This document shows, in pieces, positions 8,895 to 17,703 of a stretch of 51,909 bases of DNA. Both the position numbers and the translations under genes were made by a program. Every line of letters starts with the position of its first letter. The first letter of the stretch is position 1. The notes under the pieces are model-generated. The model did not search any database and was not told where the DNA came from. It saw nothing but the letters and a program-made list of their open reading frames with translations. The DNA lies in assembly GCA_017854535.1 (NCBI GenBank), contig JAFMHL010000030.1, forward strand, positions 1 through 51,909, written 5' to 3'. This DNA comes from Nitratireductor sp. (GTDB taxonomy: Bacteria; Pseudomonadota; Alphaproteobacteria; Rhizobiales; Rhizobiaceae).

Positions 8895-8944
8895 GTGCCT
8901 TGAGATACGAGTTGCCAACTTAATTTTACCAGAAGGATTTCCTG

Positions 8945-9481
8945 ATGCTGATCCCCCGTCAAAAAACACCCAATCTGACTTTGCCATTGCTAGGTGGTGG
9001 AACATTTGATCTCACCAAGGAAAGCTCAGAACGGGGAACGGTTATCTGTTTTTACCGCGGGTTGCATTGCCCTATTTGTGCGAATTATTTGATCGAGTTG
9101 GAAAAACGGACGGCGGACTTTGCTGAACGAGGCGTCAACACGATCGCGATCAGTTCTGATGGCCAAGAGCGCACACAGGCGATGGCCGATAAGATTGAAG
9201 CCAAAGGTCTCCGGTTTGCCTATGACCTGTCATTAGACAAAGCAAAAGAGTGGGGTTTGTACATCTCCACGTCGCGTGGCAAAACGTCAATAGGGATTGA
9301 AGAACCTACCCTATTCTCAGAGCCCGGCCTGTTCATGGTAACACCTGAACAATCGCTCTATTATGGCTCTGTTCAAACCATGCCGTTTGTTCGCCCACAT
9401 TTTTCAGAACTGGTATCGGCATTGGATTTTGCAATCAAAAACAATTACCCGGCGCGCGGCGAATATACTGGCTCTGTCTAA
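8945..9481 (+). CDS. Peroxiredoxin-like AhpC/TSA-family protein
   Basis: The protein has 178 residues with a thioredoxin fold. The active-site region FYRGLHCPICANYLIEL has two cysteines (CPIC) at the position where peroxiredoxin-like AhpC/TSA proteins keep the peroxidatic residue. The rest is typical: NTIAISSDGQERTQAMADKI and the C-terminal EPGLFMVTPEQSLYYGSVQ. The expected role is thiol-dependent reduction of peroxides in the cytoplasm; the electron donor is unknown. A strong AGAAGGA ribosome binding site lies 8 bases before the ATG. Its stop codon overlaps that of the convergent TfoX-like gene by four bases. Confidence 0.88.
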   Translation: MLIPRQKTPNLTLPLLGGGTFDLTKESSERGTVICFYRGLHCPICANYLIELEKRTADFAERGVNTIAISSDGQERTQAMADKIEAKGLRFAYDLSLDKAKEWGLYISTSRGKTSIGIEEPTLFSEPGLFMVTPEQSLYYGSVQTMPFVRPHFSELVSALDFAIKNNYPARGEYTGSV

Positions 9482-9849
9482 GCACTAAGTTTACGCTGTT
9501 TGGGTGGCTTTTTCTGATCTGCCCGAACAGCTACTTCAAAGGCTTTCATGGACCACTCGAGCATTTCATCCTCATCATCTGCAAGGCGTTCAGGCATATA
9601 CCAGTAATTCATGCTTTTCTTGCCGCCGCGCTTATCTTCATAATACCAAGCTTCACATCCTTCAGCTTCAAAATCAGGTATGGTTTCTGCATCAGCCTTC
9701 AAGGCGATTTTTCCGTCCCCCAAAGCCAAGGCATACATCAAGCCATGGCGAAACACCCCTGCTCCACCAAACATCTTTTTAATGTTTGTATGGGGAACGA
9801 TTGAAAATAAATCCGCCAGATATTCCAAATATTCTTTTGTAACGGCCAA
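9478..9849 (-). CDS. TfoX N-terminal domain family protein
   Basis: The product has 123 residues. The pattern IKKMFGGAGVFRHGLMYALA followed by KIALKADAETIPDFEAEGCE and the tyrosine-rich MNYWYMPERL is that of the TfoX_N domain. Enterobacterial TfoX/Sxy activates competence genes, but short alphaproteobacterial proteins with only this domain have no demonstrated function, so competence should not be inferred. The C-terminus is lysine-rich (KKPPKQRKLSA). The gene starts three bases after the stop of the broken VOC gene and was probably its operon partner. Confidence 0.87.
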   Translation of the reverse strand: MAVTKEYLEYLADLFSIVPHTNIKKMFGGAGVFRHGLMYALALGDGKIALKADAETIPDFEAEGCEAWYYEDKRGGKKSMNYWYMPERLADDEDEMLEWSMKAFEVAVRADQKKPPKQRKLSA

Positions 9850-9852
9850 GTT

Positions 9853-10271
9853 TTATTCCTCCGATAAATCACCATCCCAAAACATAGCTTCAATCTTGTG
9901 GCCATCCAAGTCTCGCATGAAGCAACCGTAATATGGAGCGCCGTAGTGTGGTCGCGGGCCAGGTTCCGCCCTCAGGTGTTGCGCCAGCTTGTAGTGCAGC
10001 GTCCCAAAAGGCATGAACCGCTTCCTTTGAAGGAGCCAGGAAAGCAAAGTGATTCCCATTCTCGGTTTCTGCTGGTTTATTGTCGTGCGGCGTATTGATC
10101 CAGAACTCTGGAAATTGTTTTCCGTAGGCTATGGCATAGGCCCCTTCTGGCAATTCTGGTTCGTATATCCGTTTGGCTCCAATGGGGCATGACGGCATCA
10201 TAAAAAGCTGCTGCGCGCTCAAAGTCATTGGTTCCGATGGATGTGTGAGACATGATGGACGGATTTTCCAT
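9853..10271 (-). pseudogene. VOC-family (glyoxalase/bleomycin-resistance-like) protein with two frameshifts
   Basis: Three minus-strand frames join into one VOC domain. The first frame starts at ATG 10271 with AAAGGAG eight bases upstream and reads SIGTNDFERAAAFYDAVM. Frame changes near 10175-10190 to IYEPELPEGAYAIAYGKQFP and EFWINTPHDNKPAETENGNH. A second change near 9955-9975 leads to LRAEPGPRPHYGAPYYGCFM and RDLDGHKIEAMFWDGD. Joined, it gives the expected 135-140 residues, with metal-site positions His (SHTS), His (NGNHFAF) and Glu (HKIEAMFW). The first lesion is consistent with loss of two bases near short G runs. Single-frame translation could not give an active protein. Metal-dependent enzyme or resistance roles can only be guessed. 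Confidence 0.85.
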
Positions 10272-10439
10272 GATTTGGCTCCTTTAGATGCATTTCGCAA
10301 CAAGGTGCGCCATATTCCGTGTTCGGTCAATCTCAACTCCTTTGGCAACTGACAATGTGATGTCTGGATTGATTGATGACGGAAATGTTAGTTCACAGAT
10401 GGGCCAGAAGGACTTAGCTTTTCGAGTACGGAGAAGCCA

Positions 10440-10922
10440 ATGATACCTGTCTTGCACCAAACAAAGAGATCATTTTCGTTACTCACAATTTCTGTGTTTG
10501 TTTTGATGATGCTGGGAGCAATCGCAAATGGCCAAAGCGCCGTTGACCGAGCCAAAATCCTGGCAACAAATGAGGCTTTTTATGAGGCCTTCAGAACTGG
10601 CGATTTAGACAAAATGCACGGTGTTTGGTCACCTAGCCGGGAAGTGGGCATGATCCCGCCCGGTCGAGATTTTCTGTTGGGCATCAATCGTATCATGGCA
10701 GCCTTTCAACTAATGATGCTCCGCCCACCTGAAATAGAATGCCAGCTGGAAGCGCCGATCGAATTTCGAGACGAAAAAGCCATTCTCATTTGTGATGAGC
10801 GGTTGGGCGTAAGCGATTCTATTCGAATGATGAATGTGTTTGCGCCAGAAAAACTTGACGGAGAAACCGAATGGAAGATGATCTATCATGGACCAGCAGG
10901 TGAAGATAACCGCCGAACTTGA
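10440..10922 (+). CDS. NTF2-like/SnoaL-type protein with N-terminal membrane or signal segment
   Basis: The product has 160 residues. Residues 11-33 (SFSLLTISVFVLMMLGAIAN) are a hydrophobic export segment, preceded by basic residues. The rest, starting at DRAKILATNEAFYEAFRTGD, has the pattern of the DUF4440/SnoaL-like NTF2 fold, where a cone-shaped pocket binds small ligands: LDKMHGVWSPSREVGMIPPG, then WKMIYHGPAG at the end. Such domains occur with many functions, so none is assigned. The ATG is well placed after GGAGA. It converges with sufA, 13 bases apart. Confidence 0.75.
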   Translation: MIPVLHQTKRSFSLLTISVFVLMMLGAIANGQSAVDRAKILATNEAFYEAFRTGDLDKMHGVWSPSREVGMIPPGRDFLLGINRIMAAFQLMMLRPPEIECQLEAPIEFRDEKAILICDERLGVSDSIRMMNVFAPEKLDGETEWKMIYHGPAGEDNRRT

Positions 10923-10935
10923 TAAGTAATAGTCT

Positions 10936-11325
10936 TTATCCCTGAGCGTTTATGGCGCGCTCACGAAGCATTTCAGGTGTCATTTCTGCTGGCTTCAATT
11001 CAACGCTTTCCCCGCATCCACAGGCTGATGTCTGATTGGGATTGTTGAAAACAAAACCGGTTTTCAGCTTAGTCACTTCAAAGCCGAGCTCTGTTCCCAA
11101 TAGAAACAGCACAGCTTTTGGATCAACAAATATAATGCCCTGATCTGTGACTACTTTGTCATCGCCTTTATTTGGCTCCGTAACCAGATCAACCGTATAT
11201 TCCATACCAGCACAGCCGGCATTTTTTACACCAATACGAATACCGATCGCTTCTGGCTTGGAAGCGAGGATTTCACCAAGACGATTCTTAGCAGCATCTG
11301 TAACTTTAATGACTTCAAAGGCCAT
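10936..11325 (-). CDS. sufA: A-type Fe-S carrier protein SufA
   Basis: The protein has 129 residues of the HesB/IscA/SufA family. The three conserved cysteines are in KNAGCAGMEY and SACGCGES, which ligate the transferred [2Fe-2S] or [4Fe-4S] cluster. Length is slightly above the usual 110-120 because of an extra C-terminal helix after the CGC motif (LKPAEMTPEMLRERAINAQG). A GGAGATAAGAGC ribosome binding site precedes the ATG. It is the last gene of the suf operon, handing clusters built on SufBCD to apo-enzymes. Confidence 0.94.
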   Translation of the reverse strand: MAFEVIKVTDAAKNRLGEILASKPEAIGIRIGVKNAGCAGMEYTVDLVTEPNKGDDKVVTDQGIIFVDPKAVLFLLGTELGFEVTKLKTGFVFNNPNQTSACGCGESVELKPAEMTPEMLRERAINAQG

Positions 11326-11390
11326 GCTCTTATCTCCAAATCAAACGGGTTAAAGGCCCGCAACAGGAATTAATTATTATCACGCAAAGC

Positions 11391-11783
11391 TTAATACAAA
11401 CCAACGGCGATCTGTGCCTCCTCGCTCATGCGATCAGGTGTCCAAGGCGGATCGAAAACTAGATCCACATCAACATCCATAACGCCTTCAACACCTGCGA
11501 CAGCGTCACGAACCCAGATCGGCATTTCGCCAGCAACCGGGCAGCCAGGCGCGGTTAATGTCATTTCTACCTTGATCGTGCGGTCGTCCTCGATATCAAC
11601 CTTATAGATCAGGCCAAGTTCATAAATATCGGCCGGAATTTCAGGATCATAGACTGTCTTCAATGCCGCAACGATGTCCGTTGTCATGCGTTCCAATTCT
11701 TCAGGTGCAAACGTGCTGCCGTTAAACGCAGCGGCATTAGGGGCATCTTGCAGGGCTGTATCGGTCATCGTGTTGTTTTCCAT
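11391..11783 (-). CDS. SUF-associated DUF59/MIP18-family protein (SufX/SufT-like)
   Basis: The protein has 130 residues (125 if started at the second ATG, 11768, which follows GGAAA). The DUF59 domain is clear: IVAALKTVYDPEIPADIYEL, then VEMTLTAPGCPVAGEMPIWV with the conserved Cys, and DVDLVFDPPWTPDRMSEEAQ. Family members help maturation of Fe-S proteins. Genes of this type in rhizobial suf operons have been called sufX; sufT is the Gram-positive name. It sits 27 bases after sufS1 and 65 bases before sufA. Confidence 0.9.
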   Translation of the reverse strand: MENNTMTDTALQDAPNAAAFNGSTFAPEELERMTTDIVAALKTVYDPEIPADIYELGLIYKVDIEDDRTIKVEMTLTAPGCPVAGEMPIWVRDAVAGVEGVMDVDVDLVFDPPWTPDRMSEEAQIAVGLY

Positions 11784-11810
11784 AGATTCAATATAAGGAT
11801 GGTTATCGGT

Positions 11811-13028
11811 TTAACCAAAAAACTTTCGAGCTTTTTCAAGGGCTGCCACCAGCGCATCGACTTCAGCTTTGGTATTATACATACCAAAAGATGCACGACA
11901 TGTCGAAGTAACATTAAAGCGCTGCATCAATGGTTGTGCGCAATGAGTTCCAGCGCGAACCGCCACCCCTTCGCGATCAATGACCATAGACACATCATGG
12001 GCATGAATACCCTTTAGTTCGAAAGAGAATATCGCACCTTTGTCTGGTGTGTCTCCGAAAATATGCAACGAATTGATCTTGGACAATTGCTCTTTGGCAT
12101 AGTCCCGCAACCCGTTTTCATGTTCTAGAATAGCTTCACGGCCAATTAAGTCCATATAATCTAACGCAGCACCTAGCCCTATTGCCTGTGCAATTGGCGG
12201 TGTTCCAGCTTCAAAACGATGGGGCGGCTCTGAGTAGGTAACGCCCTCTTCCGTCACATCAACGATCATTTCGCCGCCGCCTTTGAAAGGCTGCATGGTT
12301 TTGAGCACTTCCATCTTGCCATAAAGTGCGCCAATGCCCGACGGACCATAAAGTTTGTGTCCAGTTATAGCATAAAAATCGACACCCAAATCTTGAACGT
12401 CAACGGGAAGATGAACCGCGCCTTGGCTACCATCAGCCATCACGAGCGCACCATTAGCATGGGCGAACTCAGTTACGGCCTTGAGCGGGACAATGGTTCC
12501 CAAAACATTGGACATATGAGTGATTGCCACCAGCTTGGTCTTTTTGGTGAAAGCTGCCTCGTATTTTTCAAGTGAAAAACCGCCATCATCTTCCACGGGA
12601 ACCCAAACAAGCTTCACTCCCATACGCTCACGCAAAAAATGCCAAGGAACGATGTTGGAATGATGCTCCATCTGCGTAAGAATTATTTCATCACCCGCCT
12701 TTAGGTGTTTCATAGCCCAACCATAAGCGACCAAATTGATGGCGTCCGTCGTGCCTGAAGTGAAGACGATCTCATCCACGGATGGTGCGTTTAAAAAACG
12801 ACGAACGGTTTCGCGAGATTTTTCATAAGCATCCGTTGTGGCATTGGACAAATAATGCAGCCCGCGATGGACGTTGGCATATTCGTTAGAATATACATTG
12901 CTCACGGCATCAATAACTGCTTTGGGCTTTTGTGCCGATGCGCCGTTGTCCAGATAGACAAGCGGTTTGCCGTGTATCTGACGGGCTAGAATTGGGAAAT
13001 CGGAACGTACTTTTTCAATATCATACAT
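11811..13028 (-). CDS. sufS: Cysteine desulfurase SufS (group II)
   Basis: The protein has 405 residues, the usual SufS length. It binds PLP through the lysine of ITGHKLYGPSGIG and has the substrate-positioning histidine in LTQMEHHSNIVPW. The catalytic cysteine is in GVAVRAGTHCAQP, with the short SufS-type loop rather than the long IscS loop. It removes sulfur from cysteine as a persulfide for the SufBCD scaffold. The PLP-aspartate segment reads MADGSQGAVH where most relatives have DGAQ, probably a neutral change. The start is four bases after the stop of the GST-like gene. This is the second desulfurase of the operon (sufS1 in rhizobial naming). Confidence 0.95.
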   Translation of the reverse strand: MYDIEKVRSDFPILARQIHGKPLVYLDNGASAQKPKAVIDAVSNVYSNEYANVHRGLHYLSNATTDAYEKSRETVRRFLNAPSVDEIVFTSGTTDAINLVAYGWAMKHLKAGDEIILTQMEHHSNIVPWHFLRERMGVKLVWVPVEDDGGFSLEKYEAAFTKKTKLVAITHMSNVLGTIVPLKAVTEFAHANGALVMADGSQGAVHLPVDVQDLGVDFYAITGHKLYGPSGIGALYGKMEVLKTMQPFKGGGEMIVDVTEEGVTYSEPPHRFEAGTPPIAQAIGLGAALDYMDLIGREAILEHENGLRDYAKEQLSKINSLHIFGDTPDKGAIFSFELKGIHAHDVSMVIDREGVAVRAGTHCAQPLMQRFNVTSTCRASFGMYNTKAEVDALVAALEKARKFFG

Positions 13029-13032
13029 GTTA

Positions 13033-13656
13033 TTATGCCAATGCTTCTGCTGGGTATTTCCAACCAGATAGCGCTTTTACTCGGTTAAGCCAGTGTTGAA
13101 CATTTGACCATTCAGATATTTTGATCGCAGGATTGTCATCATACAAAAGATAGGCAGCGCAATAAATGTCAGCTGCGGTAAACTCACCGAGCAAAAACTC
13201 TTTTTCGCTTAGTTCATCGTTGAGCCGATCCAAATCAGCGCGCACTGTTTGGTCAAACCAATTCAGCAGGCCTGCATCGCAAGTGGCAAATTTATGGAAG
13301 TAGCGATGGTTTGGATAGGATCGGCCAATGCGATTTGCCTCCCAAAACAGCCATGTAGTAATCTCATCTAATTGGGTTTCACTCGAACCTGAAAATTTTC
13401 CAAAATGGCGCATGAGGTGCAACAAGATCGCATTCGACTGAGCCATTACTTGTCCGTTGTGAACCAAGACTGGAACTTCACCAAAGGCCGCAACCTTGCG
13501 AAACGCTTCCGGGCGTTCCCCATGGGGCGTGAATATATCGATATGCTGATAGTCGTGTTCGATACCAGCCAGCAACATATAAAGCCGCGGCTTGTAGGAA
13601 TGGCCCGATTGGGTCGACCCATACAGAACGATGGTATCTGTCCCGCTATCAGGCAT
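13033..13656 (-). CDS. Glutathione S-transferase family protein embedded in the suf operon
   Basis: The protein has 207 residues. The N-terminal thioredoxin-like domain holds the GST glutathione-binding pattern: VLYGSTQSGHSYKPRLYMLL, FGEVPVLVHNGQVMAQSNAI with cis-Pro and the Gln/Ser pair. The C-terminal helical domain has FLLGEFTAADIYCAAYLLYD, the conserved N-capping-box region. The start overlaps the end of sufD by eight bases and its stop is four bases before sufS, so it is translated within the operon. GSTs can bind Fe-S clusters with glutathione or handle oxidative stress, but a role in Fe-S assembly here is inference from position only. Confidence 0.9.
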   Translation of the reverse strand: MPDSGTDTIVLYGSTQSGHSYKPRLYMLLAGIEHDYQHIDIFTPHGERPEAFRKVAAFGEVPVLVHNGQVMAQSNAILLHLMRHFGKFSGSSETQLDEITTWLFWEANRIGRSYPNHRYFHKFATCDAGLLNWFDQTVRADLDRLNDELSEKEFLLGEFTAADIYCAAYLLYDDNPAIKISEWSNVQHWLNRVKALSGWKYPAEALA

Positions 13657-14905
13657 TCAAATCCAACCAGTTCTCAATACGCGCTATTAACGCTTTGCCC
13701 AATGCTTCATTGTCCAGTTCTTCAAACACTTCTTCGACAAATGCCTTCACCAATAGCGCTCTTGCATCACGCTCGGAAATGCCTCTGGCGCGAAGATAGA
13801 ACAGATGATTGTCATCGATGTCTGTGACAGTTGCGCCGTGGGCACAAACAACATCGTCGGCAAAGATTTCGAGTTCCGGCTTCGCCGAAAAATCGCTCTC
13901 ATCGGTCAATAGCAGAGTGTTGCAAGCCATCTGCGCATCGGTTTTTTGCGCGATTTGCGCAACTCTGATCTGGCCTTGGAATACACCTTTGCCACCAGCA
14001 GGGACAACATTCCTGAATAGTTCAGTTGCGGTTGTGTTTGGAACGTTATGGGCTAGTGTCGTGGTCACATCTATGTGCGAGCCCTCGCCAATCAAGTTCA
14101 CGCCCTTGATCGCAACATTGGAGTTTTCGCCATTTACCGCAACATGAATTTCTTGCCGAACAAGTTTGCCACCCGCGTTCAAAACCAAAATAGTCAAATC
14201 CGCTTCTTCGCCAAGAACGATGTTCAACTGGCCGAGGCGCGTTGTTTCGACACCAAGTTCCTGATCAATAACCCAGACAACTTTTGCGCCTTTTTCAAGA
14301 AACAAATTGCTGACCACATTTTGATGGTTTGCAATCGTGCTGGAGTGATGACGCTCGATGAACGTTGCCGATGCATTTTCACCCACACTTACTTTATGGC
14401 GTAGAACAGAAGCCGTTTCCCCTGCGCAGGTATGGGCAAGAATTATAGGGGTATCAATCGATTTGCCTGGCTCAACGGTCAGGATTGCGCCTTGCTCGCA
14501 AAGAGCAGAATTCATTTGACCGATATAGTCATCTTTGACTGGAACCGGATTTGCAGTGATTGGGCCATCGCCCACCACGCCAGCTACACCATCAGGCAAA
14601 TCACCAACAATACCCTGCACATGAGATGTATTTGAAAAGCCGATGTTAAATCCATCCACCAGTTCGGCCATTTCACTCAGACCTTCGGAAGAAAACTCAC
14701 TGTCGATGGCTTTTGGCGCTTTTGGAAAATTGCGCATCAATGTGCGCAAATCTGTATAGTGCCAAGCTTCAACGCGGCGGGTTGGTAGACCGCGGTCTTC
14801 AATGTGTTCCAACACAGCAGCAGCTTCTTCGCGTTCAGACTGCGCCAAAGCAGCCAAGAGGCTCTCTTCGGCAGCCGTGTGGGTAATTTTTGTTTGAATG
14901 TTCAT
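13649..14905 (-). CDS. sufD: Fe-S cluster assembly protein SufD
   Basis: The protein has 418 residues, with a right-handed parallel beta-helix core and the SufBD signature toward the C-terminus (DDVVCAHGATVTDIDDNHLF, then YLRARGISERDARALLVKAF). The conserved Cys and His of ADDVVCAHGAT correspond to the residues that form the cluster-assembly interface with SufB. It forms the SufBC2D complex. A GGGATAAG ribosome binding site precedes ATG 14905, which lies 23 bases after the sufC stop. Confidence 0.95.
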   Translation of the reverse strand: MNIQTKITHTAAEESLLAALAQSEREEAAAVLEHIEDRGLPTRRVEAWHYTDLRTLMRNFPKAPKAIDSEFSSEGLSEMAELVDGFNIGFSNTSHVQGIVGDLPDGVAGVVGDGPITANPVPVKDDYIGQMNSALCEQGAILTVEPGKSIDTPIILAHTCAGETASVLRHKVSVGENASATFIERHHSSTIANHQNVVSNLFLEKGAKVVWVIDQELGVETTRLGQLNIVLGEEADLTILVLNAGGKLVRQEIHVAVNGENSNVAIKGVNLIGEGSHIDVTTTLAHNVPNTTATELFRNVVPAGGKGVFQGQIRVAQIAQKTDAQMACNTLLLTDESDFSAKPELEIFADDVVCAHGATVTDIDDNHLFYLRARGISERDARALLVKAFVEEVFEELDNEALGKALIARIENWLDLNA

Positions 14906-14928
14906 TGGTTTCTTATCCCGATGGCCCG

Positions 14929-15684
14929 TTAAGCCGCTTCGCCGATGATGTCGGCATAGCCGTTTTCTTCCAACTCAAGTGCTAGTTCTTTGCCGCCTGA
15001 TTTGATGATCTTGCCTTTGTAGAGAACATGCACAGTGTCCGGCACGATATGGTCCAGCAGACGCTGATAGTGGGTGATCACAAGGAAAGATCGCTCCGGC
15101 GAACGCAAGGCATTGACGCCTTCCGAAACGACTTTAAGCGCATCAATATCAAGGCCTGAATCTGTCTCATCCATCACGCAGAATTTTGGAGCCAAAAGCG
15201 CCATCTGCAAAATTTCGGCGCGTTTCTTTTCGCCGCCAGAAAAACCAACATTGAGCGCACGCTTCAACATAACCATATCAATGCCAAGCTTTGACGCTTC
15301 GCCTTTTACAGCTTTGATAAATTCTGGCGTTGTCATTTCTGCTTCACCGCGCGCTTTGCGTTGTGAGTTCATGGCAGCTTTCAAAAAGTTCATGGTCGGC
15401 ACGCCAGGGATTTCCAAAGGATATTGGAAAGCTAGGAATACGCCAGCGGCTGCGCGCTCATCGGGCGACATTTCAAGAATGCTTTCGCCGTTGAACAAAA
15501 TATCGCCTTCAGTGATTTCATAGTCGTCTTTGCCAGCAAGCACATAAGACAAAGTTGATTTGCCTGAGCCGTTTGGTCCCATAATGGCTGCAACTTCACC
15601 AGGTTTAATGGTCAGATTTACACCATTGAGAATTTTCGTATCGGTGTCGGCGATTTTCACATGCAAATTTTTAATTTCAATCAT
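14929..15684 (-). CDS. sufC: Fe-S assembly ATPase SufC
   Basis: The protein has 251 residues of the ABC ATPase family. Walker A is GPNGSGKST, the signature is FSGGEKKRAEI and Walker B is CVMDETDSGLD, with the SufC-type ETDSGLD in place of the common EPT form. The switch histidine is in VITHYQRLL. ATP binding drives rearrangement of SufB-SufD to expose cluster-assembly residues. There is no membrane-domain partner, as expected for this soluble ABC protein. The start is one base past the stop of the small membrane protein upstream. Confidence 0.97.
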   Translation of the reverse strand: MIEIKNLHVKIADTDTKILNGVNLTIKPGEVAAIMGPNGSGKSTLSYVLAGKDDYEITEGDILFNGESILEMSPDERAAAGVFLAFQYPLEIPGVPTMNFLKAAMNSQRKARGEAEMTTPEFIKAVKGEASKLGIDMVMLKRALNVGFSGGEKKRAEILQMALLAPKFCVMDETDSGLDIDALKVVSEGVNALRSPERSFLVITHYQRLLDHIVPDTVHVLYKGKIIKSGGKELALELEENGYADIIGEAA

Positions 15685-15685
15685 T

Positions 15686-15928
15686 TTATTTTTCCGTCTT
15701 TTTTGTTTCGTTTTCGGACTTGCCGAAAAAATTCCTAATTACAATGCCAGCCACAACTGGCCCTAAAATCCAAACCACGAACGCCCAAACCGGGAAATCT
15801 GAACTCTGCCGCTCTCCTGTAACCATCTCCATTGCAGGAATGGTGATGAAGAGAATTGGGAAAACAATGAACCAAAGGAACACAACCAGTCTGGCAATCT
15901 TCGATTGGAGTAGCTCTCTCAAGTTCAT
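15686..15928 (-). CDS. Small two-TM membrane protein in the suf operon
   Basis: The product has 80 residues, with hydrophobic segments at about 12-34 (RLVVFLWFIVFPILFITIPA) and 47-66 (VWAFVVWILGPVVAGIVIRN), then a charged tail FFGKSENETKKTEK. No family is recognised. It lies six bases after a second small membrane protein and one base before sufC, so it is read in the operon. The region between the segments (EMVTGERQSSDFP) is short. Both ends are probably on the same side; the positive C-terminal tail suggests the cytoplasm. Function unknown. Confidence 0.78.
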   Translation of the reverse strand: MNLRELLQSKIARLVVFLWFIVFPILFITIPAMEMVTGERQSSDFPVWAFVVWILGPVVAGIVIRNFFGKSENETKKTEK

Positions 15929-15934
15929 TTCGGT

Positions 15935-16108
15935 CTAACTCATTCCCCAAAAATACATCACAATCGCATAGATCACGGCTGCAACTGCCGTCATATTGAA
16001 TGAGACTTTCAATCTATTTGGATGCTTTCGCTGCATGATGAAATAGTTGGCAGCGAGCATAAATATGAAGAAGAATACAACTTGGAATAATAGTCCGTTG
16101 ATATCCAT
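15935..16108 (-). CDS. Small two-TM membrane protein, coupled to sufB
   Basis: This is a 57-residue frame. It starts at ATG 16108 overlapping the sufB stop by one base (TGATG) and ends at TAG 15935. Hydrophobic segments are residues 5-24 (GLLFQVVFFFIFMLAANYFI) and 38-54 (NMTAVAAVIYAIVMYFWGM), with a basic connector QRKHPNRLK. Stop-start overlap, a membrane-protein composition and a position in the same transcript as the following small membrane protein support that it is real. No family is recognised. With two segments and a positive middle loop, that loop should face the cytoplasm. Confidence 0.7.
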   Translation of the reverse strand: MDINGLLFQVVFFFIFMLAANYFIMQRKHPNRLKVSFNMTAVAAVIYAIVMYFWGMS

Positions 16109-17634
16109 CACCCAACACTTCCCTCAAGAGAAATCCCAATCAGCTTTTGCGCTTCAACGGCAAATTCCATCGGCAGTTCCTGAATAACTTCTTTCACGAA
16201 ACCATTGACGATCAGCGCGATGGCCTCCTCTTCAGGAATGCCGCGTTGCAGACAATAAAACAGTTGATCATCTGAAATCTTCGAGGTTGTTGCCTCATGT
16301 TCCAATTGAGCCGTTGAATTCTTGGCTTCGATATATGGAACGGTATGTGCGCCGCATTTATCGCCAATCAACAGACTATCACACTGGGTAAAGTTACGTG
16401 CATCAGAAGCCTTGCGGTTGATCGAAACCTGACCGCGATAGGTGTTCTGAGATTTACCCGCAGAAATACCTTTGGAGATGATCCGACTTGTGGTGTTTTT
16501 GCCAAGATGCAGCATTTTCGTGCCGCTATCGACCTGCTGAGCACCATTGGAAACTGCGATTGAGTAAAACTCACCGCGAGAGCCATCACCGCGCAAAATG
16601 CAGCTTGGATATTTCCAAGTGATTGCAGAACCGGTCTCAACCTGTGTCCAGGAAATCTTTGAGTTCTTACCACGGCAATCGCCACGTTTCGTGACGAAGT
16701 TATAGATACCGCCTTTGCCGTCAGCATCGCCTGGATACCAGTTTTGCACCGTCGAGTATTTGATCTCGGCATCATCCATGGTGATCAATTCAACCACAGC
16801 AGCATGGAGCTGGTTCTCATCGCGTTGAGGCGCTGTGCAGCCCTCAAGATAGGAAACGTAAGAGCCTTTTTCAGCAATGATCAATGTACGCTCGAACTGG
16901 CCAGTGTTTTCCGCATTGATTCGGAAATAGGTGGACAATTCCATTGGGCAGCGAACGCCTTCCGGCACATAGACGAATGAACCATCGGTGAAAACTGCGC
17001 AATTGAGCGTTGCATAATAATTGTCTGAAACAGGCACAACACTGGCCATATATTTTTGTACCAGTTCAGGATGCTCACGAATAGCTTCGGAGATGGAGCA
17101 GAAAATGACCCCTGCCGCAGCAAGTTCTTTTTTAAACGTGGTTACAACGGAGACGCTGTCAAACACAGCATCCACAGCAACACGGCCAGACTTGTAGACA
17201 TTGTCGCCCGCATCTTCGTCCATTGGACTTGGCTCATCATGCTTACGAACGCCTGCAAGGATTTCCTGCTCTTTAAGCGGAATGCCCAGCTTTTCATAGG
17301 TACGTAGCAGTTCAGGATCAACTTCATCCAAAGACTTTGGTCCGTCTTCGAAATTCTTCGGAGCAGCGTAGTAATAGATGTCCTGAAAGTCGATCTTGGG
17401 ATAATTCACCCGCGCCCAGTCCGGCTCCTTCATGGTCAGCCAACGACGAAAGGCTTCCAGACGCCATTCAAGCATCCAGAGCGGCTCTTCTTTCTTGGCC
17501 GAGATGAAACGGATTGTATCTTCCGTCAAACCTTTTGGGGCAAAATCGGATTCGATATCGCTCGAAAATCCGTATTTGTATTTATCAACGTCCAGTTCCG
17601 CGACTGCGTCGACTGTTTCCTGCACTGCAGGCAT
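16108..17634 (-). CDS. sufB: Fe-S cluster assembly scaffold SufB
   Basis: The protein has 508 residues, slightly above the 480-495 typical of SufB. Signature blocks are [73 protein letters not shown] and the C-terminal [20 protein letters not shown]. The cysteine in [18 protein letters not shown] corresponds to the cluster-assembly Cys facing SufD. SufB receives sulfur from SufS and forms the nascent cluster with SufC and SufD. GGAGAGAGCCC directly before ATG 17634 fixes the start. It follows the operon's first desulfurase by 69 bases. Confidence 0.96.
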   Translation of the reverse strand: MPAVQETVDAVAELDVDKYKYGFSSDIESDFAPKGLTEDTIRFISAKKEEPLWMLEWRLEAFRRWLTMKEPDWARVNYPKIDFQDIYYYAAPKNFEDGPKSLDEVDPELLRTYEKLGIPLKEQEILAGVRKHDEPSPMDEDAGDNVYKSGRVAVDAVFDSVSVVTTFKKELAAAGVIFCSISEAIREHPELVQKYMASVVPVSDNYYATLNCAVFTDGSFVYVPEGVRCPMELSTYFRINAENTGQFERTLIIAEKGSYVSYLEGCTAPQRDENQLHAAVVELITMDDAEIKYSTVQNWYPGDADGKGGIYNFVTKRGDCRGKNSKISWTQVETGSAITWKYPSCILRGDGSRGEFYSIAVSNGAQQVDSGTKMLHLGKNTTSRIISKGISAGKSQNTYRGQVSINRKASDARNFTQCDSLLIGDKCGAHTVPYIEAKNSTAQLEHEATTSKISDDQLFYCLQRGIPEEEAIALIVNGFVKEVIQELPMEFAVEAQKLIGISLEGSVG

Positions 17635-17703
17635 GGGCTCTCTCCATCCTTTGCGGGTTCAAATTCCCGCCAGTTGGTCTAACCAAGCAAGACCGCATAT
17701 CAC

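Noticed and set aside
9478-9849. Competence regulon suggested by TfoX-like and CinA-like genes
   Set aside because: The names come from distant relatives. No DNA-uptake or pilus genes are present and both families have other roles in alphaproteobacteria.
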